A DNA stretch of 64,000 bases from Sisyra terminalis (lineage: Eukaryota; Arthropoda; Insecta; Neuroptera; Sisyridae): contig OY292278.1 in assembly GCA_958496175.1 (NCBI GenBank), positions 8,432,001 to 8,496,000 of the forward strand, given 5' to 3'. The translations under genes were made by a program, and so were the position numbers. A model generated the notes under the pieces. It made no database searches and was not told the DNA's origin. It saw nothing but the letters and a program-made list of their open reading frames with translations. The stretch's first letter is position 1. Every line of letters starts with the position of its first letter. Shown in pieces: positions 21,817-32,942 of the stretch.

Positions 21817-24800
21817 CTAAGCAAGTTTAAATCCTCCACCCGTAAATTTAGGATTGTTCGTTTCCTCCAAACTAAATCGTTCCTTTTCATGATCTCCTTT
21901 TTCTTTATCACTAATTCGTGATAAACTTTCTTTCTTCTTTAATTCGTAGTATTTCTTTTTAAATTCATTTAATTCAGTCTGAAGACGATTAACATCTAAC
22001 TTATATTCTTCGACTAGTGTTTCGGTCATATTTAACTCCGAAACCAATGCCTAAACTCAAAAATATTTATCAATATGTAACTGAGCTTTTCTTCTTCAAA
22101 GTATGCATGTGGTAAAGATAAAGAATCTAGTCGATTGAGCATTTGAAATGATGGAATCTTACCTTATGTTTATTGTTTTTCATCTAAAATAGCCATACAC
22201 TTATTCTCACACCCCTAACCCTTATAGTAAGGGAATAATGCAACCCTTGAGGTAAATATTGTTTTTCTCAGTACCTATTGAAGATATCTTCATGAAATTG
22301 AAACTATACGTGACTATCAATAAACTAGTTATGATATATTTTTTAAAAAACAAGAAGTTTATTTTTTGAGGGTGGTTTTTATACCAACCCACAAAGTAGC
22401 ACCGGTAGCACTTACTGAAAAATATATCTCATTTGATCATTAGTTAGCAAACACATGCTAAAATTACGAAATGGTCGAATTGGTGGAATATATATCAATT
22501 TTAACTCAAATCGACATTAACATCTGAGCATCCTCTCAATATCTATTACCTATATAAATACGTTCTTAAAACTTACAATTTTCAACAAAATATTTATATC
22601 TACAAATAAACTATGACATATCTTCTATAAACAATATGCGATTTGATGGCATTTGATTACACGAATTTTATTTGAAGAAGCCAATGCATTACGTAACGAA
22701 AGTACGTTGAGCTTTTAAAGCTGTATTTCAATAATGGTAAAAAATACAATTTATTACATAATGTTCTAGAAAACTTGCTTTTCAAACTTGCTTTTGTGGC
22801 AAAATCATTGTGTAAAGTAGCTAAATTTTTAAGTAACACTTTTGGTAGAAGACTGAACTCTAATGTCGAACTTTTCGATACTATTATTGCTTTTATAAAG
22901 GAGCGTGAAAATCAGTAGAATAGAATGCAAGAATTGTTTAAAAATGAGAACTTTAATCAGATTAGATAACATTTACGAAATTATTTTCAACTAGTGCAAT
23001 GGATTTTTCAGAACCGAAGAAAACTGATCTTACAATCAAAAGCCAAAAACCAAAATCATAATTTTATATTGCTATTAAATGATAACGAATCAATTCTTAA
23101 GTTTTTAAAATATCGCGAAAATATTATAAGGGTAAGGGTACGATCAATTAATAGTAAGATATATATTAATAGGCATATTAATTAGGCATATTAATAGTAA
23201 GATATATAGTTGCTTTACGAGTATGAACCAAATTCGAACACCTATGAAGAAATTATGAAGAAATTATAATAAGTTTGTAATTTCTAAAATGGCAATAGAA
23301 CAGTGAATTGTTGCACTTCTGTAGTGATTTTTATTTACTATTTATCACATGCTCATTATAAATCAAAAATTATAAAATTCGCTGAAATATTGTTCTCTAT
23401 GTTTGATGAGATTAATATAATCAAAATAAGGTTTTTTCGCTGACTTCGAACAGTTATACTGTGTACCTACAATATATAGAAAATATTGCGGTCCAATTTA
23501 TGTAGTATAATTTAATATAATAATATATAAAAATCATACCATAAACATAAATTTGAACAGAAGTTCAAACAAAAATATTCGTGACGTATTGCCCAGATAC
23601 GTATTTCGATTGCCAAGCAATCTTCCTCAGTGTTCATCAAGTAGTTTGGATCACTCCGTAACTGCTTTGTGATGATTCACACTTGGTAGGTACCCCTTTA
23701 AGGGTTGATATTAAAAACCATCTCCAAAAAATATATTTCTCGATTTTTACAGTTTCTAATATGGCATAATTTTTAAAAAAGTATATATTATAATTAGTAT
23801 ATTGATAGTCATGAACAGTTACAATTTTATAAAAATATCATCGATGGGTACTGAGAAAAAATATTTACCTCAAGGGTTGCTACCCTCATTATTCCCTTAC
23901 TATAAGTGTAAGGGGTGCGAGATTAAGTATTCGGTTATCTTAAATGAAAAGCAATAAAATTAGGGCAAGATCCTTCAAACTAAAAACATTTATTCACTCT
24001 TTGATTTGCTATGTTTCGCATCAGATTTACGCCTCATTAATTCCCAACAACAAATATTTTAAATTGGTGTTTGAAGGATATTTGAAATAAGAAAAACATC
24101 CCAAGTTTAAATTATTTCCCTCGAATAAATAGAAAAGATACCAAAGTGATCACTTACAAATTTATGATGGCAAAATTTCGTTAAAATTATTCTTTACTTT
24201 TTAACACTCAAAACGATCTAATTAGAAGCTGAAAATAAATCTTTTGTACCAAAGATATTGTAAACCGAAACTTTTTTTACTCGAAAGTATTAAAATTTAT
24301 GTTTTTTACAATCTTCTGCATAAATTATTGATCTAAATTTGTTCTATAATTTCGAAATACTTTGTTCTTTATAAAAGAAATTCATCAATATTTTGTATCA
24401 CGCAATTGAAAAACAAGCACTGATTGGAAACATAACAATACAATTTCAACTTGAAGTGTTTAGAATAATGTTAAACGATATTACAACCATAAAATATAAG
24501 TGATTTTATCGAAAAAACATCTTTCGGCTTAACAATTTTTATTACAAAAGACTACCTCTTTTATTATGATATAGGCCTTGAAAATTCACCCCATTGAATA
24601 GTGAATTTGTTTACTTTAATTCTCCCAGCCATAAATAATTTTTTGAGGGTTTAGTAAATCTTTAATGAAGCGCAAAATTTGGCTTATTATAAAGCAATAA
24701 AAAGTGTTTTCGTTTTGAGTTAATTAAATTCAAACTCCTTAGAACCACATGCATACTTGAAAGATAAAAAAAGGACAATAAACATTGAAGTCACGCCATT

Positions 24801-27800
24801 CATGTTTACCTTCAATTTATCAGATTTATTTTGTAAGACTCTTTGTGTTTTTAAAAGTTCTTTAGCTAATTCTTCATTTGGCGGTTGACGAGTTAATACA
24901 TTTTGTAAATTAGTATAAAGTACTTCCAAATCTTTCAGTTGACGTTCTTTTTCAATTAATTCACTACCCTGAGCCAACGTACGCCTAAGTTAAAGGAAAA
25001 AATAAGTCAGTAATAAATCATCAACTTTATGGGAGTGATTTACTTTTGGAGTAGTTGGATTTTTTGTAGTAGTTCTAAAGTTTCTGGATCGGATCCTTCT
25101 AATTTTCTCCATCTGTGAATATTTAATGGGTTTTGTAGTTCTTCTTCCAAGGCTCTACATTTGAGACGTTCCCGAGTTAAATCTCGTTCTATATTAAATA
25201 CTTCTTGACGTAAATCGGTCATATTTGTTATGGTTCGGGTCAATAAATTTTTTTCTTGCCGAAGACGTTTGATTTCAGTTTTTAGTAGTTGTATATCGTC
25301 CAATCGTTGATCATATTGAGCCTCTCCTAAATATTAACATGGTTTTGATATAAAATTAAATATAAAACAGAATTTGGCTCAAGTGTACTTTAGCACACCC
25401 ACAATCTGGCAACGTTGAATTTTAATTTTTAGTTTTTAATTTAATTCGCGATTTTTTTGTTAATTCAATTCTAATATGGTATAATTCTCTTTTGTGGCTA
25501 AATTTTCATTATGGACTGATTTAATCGCGAATTAAATTAAAAACAAGTCGAAAATGCAACATTGCCAGATTGTGGGTGTGCTAAAGTACACATGAGCCTA
25601 GAATTTTATAAAGCATTACTTCTTTAGAGATCTAAAAAACAAACCTTGATGCAAAGTTTGTTGTAAAATTTCAATTTTTTCATAGAGCAAAGACAATTCA
25701 TCATTCCTTCGCACCAGTTGCGATCCCAAAATATCACGCTCGTTCATAATTTGCTCCAATTCCTTGGCCGCTTTTTTAATTTTCGCCTCCAATCCCCAAT
25801 TGGTTTTGTTGAGCGATTTGATTTCTTCCTTCAGTTCATTGATTTCTCGTTTTGCCGCATGGTAAGAATCGATTCCGGTTTGAATTTCAACTCTAAAAAT
25901 AAATCGCATTTAATCCGGTGCAGTTTAGTTGTACGGAAAGCCGAACTTTAATTGTTCAATTAGTTGATGGGACTTCCGGACGGTGTTGTCAAGACGAATA
26001 ACTTGCGTTTCTTTGGATGATATGTCTTCTTTTAGTTGTTCCGTTTGATGACTGCAGATTTTTAGTTTATTTTTCAAATCGGCAATTTCTGTGGTTGCTT
26101 CTTGTAAACATTTTTGGAAGCTGTTGCGTTCCGCTCGAATGGCTTCAAACATGTTCTGGGTCGTTCGAAGTCTGCCTTCTAATTCGACTAGTTGCTTTTT
26201 ATAGTCGACAATTTCACCCTTAAAAAAGTTAATGGAAATTACGGAAAGTTGATAGATGATAAGAATATTTCTGAATTTGCAATGCTGTGCCTCTATAAAG
26301 ACATCAAATAAAGTTCTTGTTTTGAATCAAGAATATCTAAAGTGATATGTTTATATAAACTCAAAAGATTTCCTTTGTAAAAACGCAATAAAAATTAACA
26401 TAACAATGCAGAACAGTGAATTTACGACTTTTAAATGTCCTTGAATCGATTCACTACATTTATCAAACATCATGTACAGTGGCGTAGCTACCTAGGGGCT
26501 AGACGGGACAGTGCCCCGGGGCCCTCAAGCTCAGGGAGCCCTCGAATCCTTACCAGAAATCTCATTCGAACTGAACATTTGGAAATCAAGTTGGAAGTTC
26601 ACCAATTATGTAAAGAAATAATGAGCAAATTAAAGCAAAAATTAACTTCCCAAACTTCTGATCAATTCTAAAGAAAGTTTTTCAAGGTATAAAGTACTTC
26701 CATTTTATGCATATCTACGATGATGTCTATATATTTATCAGCCTAAATCCAAAAGGAAATTATGAAGAAATTGAAAATTTCCAGATTTTTTTGTTAAGTT
26801 CTAACTTTTCCTTCGACCCCATTAAATTCCCCAACTTTCCAGATTCCTTTGCCTACTGTTGACCATTACTTTTCAATAAAGTTCTTAGTTACAAATTTAC
26901 AATAGTTTTTATGAGCAGTGGCGTAGCTACCTAGGGGCTAGGCGGGGCAGTGCCCCGGGGCCCTCAAATCTTTACCAGAAATTTTGATCGAACTGAACTT
27001 TTGGAAATTCAGTTGGAAGTTCACCAATTATTTAAGGAAATAATGAGCAAATATGGAGTAGTAGAATGCGACCTTACGAAACTATTTACAGCAATGTTAT
27101 TATTCTTTACAATCTCTGTCACTTTTGCAGCAGCTGAAAGGTCATTTAGCAAATTAAAAATAATAAAAAATTATTTAAGAAATAATATGGCCCAAACTCG
27201 ATTCCGATATTATCGTTAATAGCAATTGAAAACTAAACTGCATCAAGCCTGGATTTAAACGAAGTCGTTGATACTTTTGCGAAAACTAAAACTGGGGAAA
27301 TATTGCAAATATAATTGTTATTTAGTCAGTTGGTAGGCCCGACCTTTATATAATAAACTCTTGAATCTTCTCAATTTCGTTTTATTAGCCAAACCTACAC
27401 CAAGTATTAGTTGTAATTTATGTTGTTACTGTTTAATATTTTTATTACCTGGCCTGCAGTGCCCAAAAAAGAGCTTAAGTAGCTTAGCATTTTTAAAGTA
27501 TTTGTATATTTCATATTTTTATTTGATAAAACCTAATCAGTTTACATAGCAGTGGGGCCCCATTTTTTAATTTGGCCCAGGGCCCTTGGTTATCTAGCTA
27601 CGCCACTGGTTGGAGCTATTTGGACCGAAAACTTATTAAATTTGGGTATCAGTAGCCAAAATACTAAATTTTGGAACATTTTTTCCAACTTATTTATAAA
27701 CTATAACTATTAATTTATTAATACCAACTTAGTCTCAATGATTCAAATGTCCCTCTTGAATCGATTCACTATACTTATCAAACATCATATAATTTGATTC

Positions 27801-29553
27801 GTAGATCATTTAGTTATGAAAATCACCAAAATTTAGATATTTTAATAATTTATTTTACTCTTAAATCGCTAATTTCTTTTAATCTCTGCCCTTAAATTAC
27901 AAATTTGATCTTCCCAAATGAAAATTTACCGACTTGACTAATACATACTTGTTTCAAGCTAATTTCATCGGATAAATGCTTAATATTTTTCGTCAATTCA
28001 ATAATTTCAGCCGCGACTCGTTCCTTATCTTTTTCTTGGGCCATAATTATTTTCTTTTGTCGATTTATTTCTTTCAATCCCGTCGAAATTTCCTGTTCCA
28101 ATTTTCTTTTAGCCTGCTCCAGATATTTAATGATTTTAATGTGATCCATCGACAAGGCTAGAAATCATTATAAAATATAAATTAGTAGAAACCAATTAGT
28201 GGATACGAACCTTCCGCTCTTTTGATATTCTTTTGTAGAACATCCTTTTCCCGGTTTAGATTATCAATCACTCGTTTGTCATGATCGGCTTGCTTTTTCG
28301 AGAGTTCAATTTCGCGGTCCATGTTTCCAATAACTTCACGAAGTTTGTTCCGTTCCGATTCCATAGTGGATTTTCCGGTTTCCAAAAGCTTGACTCGTTT
28401 ATCTAGGGCGGTGTTGTCTTTGGTGAGATTCAAATTTTCGCGTTTCAATGCCTTCAATTCGTGGGTTCGGGAGCTAAGTTTGCGGTCTTTTTTGATTATC
28501 TCATCATTTAGTTTATTTTTTTCGGCTTTTAGTAAACTGTTGGCTTCCAAACTGGCGTTGATACGAGCATTAAGCGTTTCGATATCAACGTTGAGGGCAT
28601 CAATTTTCATTTTTAAGGTTTCAATTGTAAGTTCATGTTTTTCGTTTTGTAAATTTGCTGCGTCTAGTTTAACAGTCATTGTATCCACTTCATTGGAAGT
28701 TTTCTCTAAATCGGTCACCAAGCTTTTGACTTCTTCCTCCAGTTTCAGTTTTTCTTTCATTATTAACTTCTTTTCGTTGTTTTCCTCTTCCATACGAAGA
28801 GACAATGCATTTATTCGTGCATCAGCTGCAGAATTTTTCCTTTCCAAATCTTCCTGGTAGGACATTGCGTTCAGGATTCGGGCTTTTAGTTGTTCGACTT
28901 CGCCTTCAAGACGATCTTTTTCGCGTTGAAGATTATCCTTTTGCTTGTTGGCAGCCGCTGATCTACAAAAGTTTTATATGAATTTTGTCATTTACACTTA
29001 TTACTATTAACTTACTCTTCATCCGGTGCAGCTTCTAGTTTCTCTTTGGTGTCAAGTTCGGCTGAAAGTTTGTTGATTTGTTTCCGCAAATTTTCAATAG
29101 TTTCCTTGGCGTTTTGTTCACGTTGATGGGCCGCATCGGCTATGCGATACGTTTGGTCTAAATCTGCTTCCAATTTTTCAATCGTTTGCTTATCTAAAAC
29201 GGATTTTTGTAACGCCATTGCCACAGTTGTGGAATTATCGTAGATTTCCTTTTCCAAGTCATGAATGCGTTGAGCCATTGTTCGACCAGAATTGAACGAT
29301 TCTTGATAGGCATCGAATAATTTGATGTAGTCATCGGCGATTGGACGAAGATCATCGTTTTTTTCAATCAAATCAAGAACCTGGAGGAAATTTTCGATTA
29401 TATATGCAAAAATTGTTGCAAGTCTAGTTCACTTACACGTTTGTAGTCATTTTCCATTTGCATATAAAAAAGAACTTCAGCCTCCAGTACTACTTCTTCG
29501 TCTTCGATCAACGTTTCGGCAATACTTGCCGAACCAACGTCATCGTCTGCCAT
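21817..29553 (-). CDS. CFAP58: cilia- and flagella-associated protein 58
   Basis: A coiled-coil axonemal protein needed for sperm flagellum assembly in animals. Nine exons on the minus strand: 29553-29437, 29380-29016, 28962-28211, 28157-27949, 26218-25947, 25892-25645, 25326-25044, 24984-24810, 22050-21817. Lengths total 2655 nt, all phases match, giving 884 residues (human about 872). Diagnostic blocks: AIRAERNSFQK, ERDILGSQLVRRNDELSLLY, ERLKCRALEEELQNPLN, HRWRKLEGSDPE, LTRQPPNEE, VSELNM and the C-terminal FTGGGF. Most of the chain is heptad-rich coiled coil. Introns 1, 2, 3, 5 and 7 are 53-59 bp; introns 4, 6 and 8 are enlarged and each contains transposons. The start MADDDVGSAS is the only in-frame ATG of exon 1's frame before the acidic leader. 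Expression is expected in testis or ciliated neurons. Confidence 0.97.
22153..23973. mobile_element. long inverted-repeat element in CFAP58 intron 8
   Basis: Arms at about 22153-22420 and 23695-23973 are inverted copies, with terminal GATCTTGCCCTAA-like sequence and a strong CTTACTATAAG / AGTAAGGGAATAATG block. No target duplication could be fixed, so the class is open. The right half contains a Penelope-like terminal fragment at 23462-23690. No transposase is seen. Confidence 0.65.
23462..23690 (-). mobile_element. Penelope-like terminal repeat fragment with hammerhead-like motif
   Basis: The minus strand matches the terminal segments at 31380-31568 and 56770-56974. The hammerhead-like core reads CTGAGGA (23630-23624), extra A, stem II GATTGC-TTG-GCAATC, GAA, palindrome ATACGTAT, then C (cleavage position 17) at 23596. 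All core bases are kept. Stem I is weakened by A where copies at 31 and 56 kb have C. Confidence 0.6.
25376..25598. mobile_element. 223-bp MITE in CFAP58 intron 6
   Basis: Ends GGCTCAAGTG and CACATGAGCC. Target duplication CAGAATTT (25368-25375) versus TAGAATTT (25599-25606). It is an internally deleted relative of the element at 1670-2298. Removing it would leave an intron of under 100 bp. Confidence 0.88.
26477..26640 (+). mobile_element. truncated hAT element, copy 3
   Basis: Starts CAGTGGCGTAGCTACCTAGG and keeps only the terminal 165 bp, reading into the transposase C-terminus (LEIKLEVHQLCKEIMSK on plus) before breaking off into a segment duplicated from the LST2 locus. It lies in CFAP58 intron 4. 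Confidence 0.85.
26641..26915. repeat. segment shared with LST2 intron 3
   Basis: Closely similar to 33681-33960 in the same orientation: shared blocks include GATCAATTCTAA, TACTTCCATTTTATGCA, CCAAAAGGAAATTATGA and CCCCAACTTTCCAGATTCC. It is bordered by hAT copies on both sides. It may be a transposon fragment or a small segmental duplication carried between two genes. Confidence 0.8.
26916..27608 (+). mobile_element. hAT element, copy 4
   Basis: Both CAGTGGCGTAGCTA-type ends are present. The plus strand 26950-27219 encodes a transposase C-terminal fragment with TISVTFAAAERSFSKLK and LRNNMAQTR, then a frameshift. The left flank TTTATGAG matches the natural continuation of the duplicated segment (33952-33959), but the right flank does not repeat it, so the right side was rearranged after insertion. 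Confidence 0.9.
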
Positions 29554-30987
29554 TTTCACAAAAGTTTTTTTTTTCTGTAAATCTACGTAAAAAAAATAAA
29601 GGAAAAACTAAAAAGAAAAGAAAATTTATTTCACATCTGAAAGAAAGAAACTACAAGTGACAATCGATCCAACAGAGTTTTCCCAGTTTCCATAGAGATT
29701 AATGGTTTTTCTGCAGTAAATAGGTGCAAGAAAATAAGAAAATGTTACAATACAAAATCTTTTTATTAACATTTAAAATAATTACAATTATATTAATATA
29801 CTGAACATGTTCCCTAACCCATAGTAGTATTTTTTTTTATATTAAAAAAATAATTATATCACAACGATTTTTCAGTACTTTTAAACAAACGGTAAGAGAA
29901 AAGAAGAAGGTTGAACTTTTCGTTTTTTTTTTCACTTTTTTTTGGCAATAAGACCTTAAGAAATGGTTTAGAACTTCTTCATTGGTAAATTATGAGTAAA
30001 AGTATTTAACATTGACCAAAAAATTTAACTTTTTTCTATGTAACAAAGGAATAATTAGTTCTTAATACTCCCTAGATAATTTTGCAATCGATCATTAAGT
30101 TTACGTGGAAAAATTTAAAGAATTTCCGTATCTAATTCTTACTGTTCGCTAATTTCGTATTCAATTTAATTTTTAATAAAATCTTTGTCAATTTTCGGGA
30201 ATTGATTACAGAAATGTACACGTTTTTGCTCTTTGTAATTTTCTACTATAAATAAATTAATATTTTTCATTTTTCTTTGCAATTTTTGAACAATATTTTA
30301 AATGAAAAGTTAAAGTAAGACCTTTTGTTACGCATAAAATTAATTTAACTTTAGATACTTTCTTCATTGGATTAGAGCTTAAACTTTAAAACTTCTGCAG
30401 CTTTTGATAATTTCGTCATAATTGACAAATTTGGCTTTTATGAGTATTAGAGGACAAAAAATTTATAACTCAAATATACCAAATGCTATGCAATTTGATA
30501 AATTTTGATCAAATTAAAGTCCGAATTGTTGTACTCTATTCATAGGCTACGGCTAAACTATTACCAACAATGGTAAATTTCGAAATAAAGTTCCATTCTG
30601 TAAACCAAAAGTTTCTCGATTATTTTGATAGCAATTTATTACGATTTATTGAAAAGTGAAGCTCCAATTCGAATATAACGAAAAGGCTTACTTTAGTTGA
30701 GAAAATTTTAGGACAATACATTCTAAACTTGAAATTTTTAATCTTTCGATCACCAAAAACCCCTGTACGGAATAAATAACTCAGTTGATCCTGGAAAATT
30801 CAAGAAAAAACATTAATTTTTGAGTAAATTAGTACAATTTCCTTATCTGATTTTGAACAAATTTAATTATATTTTTTTTTGCAAGAAATTAGCGTTAACT
30901 ATATGATTAGATAAATTAAAGAAAACGTTGAAAAATTTCAAATTCTTCAGATTCTTTTTAAAGGTCTCAAACCATTTTTTTTACTTT
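29554..30987. other. CFAP58 upstream region, nothing certain
   Basis: Holds the presumed CFAP58 promoter and 5' UTR directly upstream of 29553. It is AT-rich throughout, and I cannot assign a TATA box, initiator or other site with confidence. No exon seen. Confidence 0.4.
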
Positions 30988-31568
30988 GTATACAATATAT
31001 AGGATAAATTGCGGTCCAATTTATGTAGTATAATTAAATATAATAATATTTAAAAATCATACCATAAACATAAATTTGAACAAAAGTTCAAACAAAAATA
31101 TTCGTGACGTATTTTCCAGATATGTATTTCGATTGCCAAGCAATCTTCCTCAGTTATGCACTCGAAAGCATAGAAATTGTTAAAAGAAAGGGAAAGGTAC
31201 TAAATTACGAAAATGAACCGATTCAAAATTCGGCACTTTTCGGGTTGCTTACGAAGGATTCGGTGTAAAGTAAAGAAATTTGGAAACACCCCCCCTCCAT
31301 AACCACATCACAAAAAGAGAAAGGCATGACTTATAAATTAAGGTCAATCCGTGATTATTTTTTGAATCATCACAAAGCAGTTACGGAGTGATCCAAACTA
31401 CTTGATAACCACTGAGGAAGATTGCTTGGCAATCGAAATACGTATCTGGGCCACACGTCACGAATATTTTTGTCTGAACTTCTGCTTATGGTATGATTTT
31501 TATATATTATTATATTAAATCATACTACATAAATTGGACCGCAATATATCCTATATATTGTATACACA
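30988..31568 (+). mobile_element. Penelope-like element remnant with inverted terminal copy
   Basis: A minus-oriented terminal fragment (30988-31155) is joined head-to-head to the 3' part of a plus-oriented copy. The plus part begins with an open frame, 31161-31267, reading ESIEIVKRKGKVLNY before a stop. This resembles the extreme C-terminus after the GIY-YIG nuclease domain of Penelope-like proteins (family pattern REAIEI-K...N). A 3' UTR and a terminal hammerhead-like motif follow. An inverted truncated copy at one end is a known organisation for Penelope-like elements. Confidence 0.55.
31405..31460 (+). ncRNA. hammerhead-ribozyme-like motif (intact core)
   Basis: CTGAGGA at 31412-31418, an extra A, stem II GATTGC-TTG-GCAATC, GAA, loopless palindrome ATACGTAT, C17 at 31446. 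Stem I starts ACCA/TGGG with three pairs. The core follows the CUGANGA...GAA...UH hammerhead rule apart from the extra A before stem II. Stem III has no loop, so it could pair only with a second RNA copy. The sister motif on the minus strand (31153-31147) has the palindrome changed to ATACATAT and is probably dead. Confidence 0.5.
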
Positions 31569-32942
31569 GTATAACTGTTGAAGTCAGCGACAAAATCTTA
31601 TTTTGCTTATTTTTTTACTTTGAAGTCCTAAAATTGATTTGTCAAGTTTTGAATTACACTTTATTCATCTGCCCTTAAAATTATTGCCATATTGAGGCAT
31701 TTTTCCCTTAAAAAGGGAAAGAATTTGAAGAGAAAACAAATAGAAATCCCCTAAATTTACAACTGGTAGAATTCCACATTTTTTTAACAGCCTTATCTAA
31801 TTTTTCTGGAAATTTGGTTGGACAAATGAGTGCAATAATCCTCCGGATATTGGCTCATATTCAAAGTACTTTAGTTGAACCATTTTTTATTTTTTTTTTC
31901 TTAGCAACATAACGATTGTTTACAATCGTTTTTATTGGCACATAAAAATTGATCATCCCTTAAAAAATTGTGTACATGAGCTTCAATTTAACTTATGGAG
32001 TCATAAAAAGCATATCATATACCTGAAGAATTCAAAATTTCCCAATCTAGAAACGTTTTTCTTGGTATTTTTTTAATTCATGACCAATTAAAATCAATTT
32101 TTCCAGTATTGGAATGAATTTTGTTTGGATAATTTTTGATTAAATTTAAATTTATGTTAAGCAGTATTTTATTAAAAGAAATTATTTCAAAGTTTCACAA
32201 TGTAAAATTCTTATAATTGAAGTCTCTTTAACAATTCCAGTTAATAAATTATCAAATATAAAATTAATCAAAAGTTTATCATATAAATAAATTTCAAATT
32301 AGTAATCATCAATAAGGTCTTAATTGCACAGTTCAGTTCATACAATAAATAGTTGCATCACTTACAAAGCTTCAACAAAATCCACATTACAAATTCAAAG
32401 CTTTGCACAAAAAGCTCAAGCGATTTTTTTTAGTGAAAAAAATAATAATATTACTTAAACACAAGTGTGGTTCACGTCAGAATAAATATCGCTCAAAGAA
32501 CAAACATTGTTTTCTATATTGATTTAAGAAAATTATAACAAAATATTAGTATTTTCCATTTTAAAAATTAATGTAAAATAAAAGGTAATGTGAAAAAATC
32601 ATTGTATAAAGTTGAATTATAGAGAAGAAAATAAAAAAAAACCCATAACGTACATTTTTTTTTTCACATTAGTTAATAATTAAAAAAGAATGTCATTTGA
32701 TTGGAATTCAATAAGCTTCCAGAAATAATTCTTGGGAGTCAAGTTATAAATATGTTTTCATATTGAAATCTTTGGTTTTCCTTAAAAATAAAACAGTTTT
32801 TTTATCGGTTTAATAATAAAAAAAAGTTATATATAAATAAAAGTTTCCCTCTTTACTGATTTTGTGGAGCAAATCGGCAAGAAGTGTGATCACTTCTTGA
32901 ATGTTAAGAAAAATTTGCGAATGGAAAAACGGAGTAAATGAT
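31569..32942. other. LST2 to CFAP58 intergenic DNA
   Basis: Contains the LST2 3' UTR immediately left of 32943. No clear exon. I could not choose a single polyadenylation signal. Confidence 0.4.

Noticed and set aside
23562..23690. Reading the CTGAGGA...GAA hairpins as simple intrinsic hairpins or CRISPR-like repeats
   Set aside because: Four sequence-unrelated families keep the same order of core bases and stems, which a generic hairpin would not require. Copies are dispersed and inverted, not regularly spaced, and the genome is eukaryotic.
28321..28860. A 179-codon open frame on the plus strand
   Set aside because: It is exactly antisense to CFAP58 exon 3, whose coiled-coil codon use (few minus-frame stops) creates it. 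Its Ser/Phe-rich product matches nothing.
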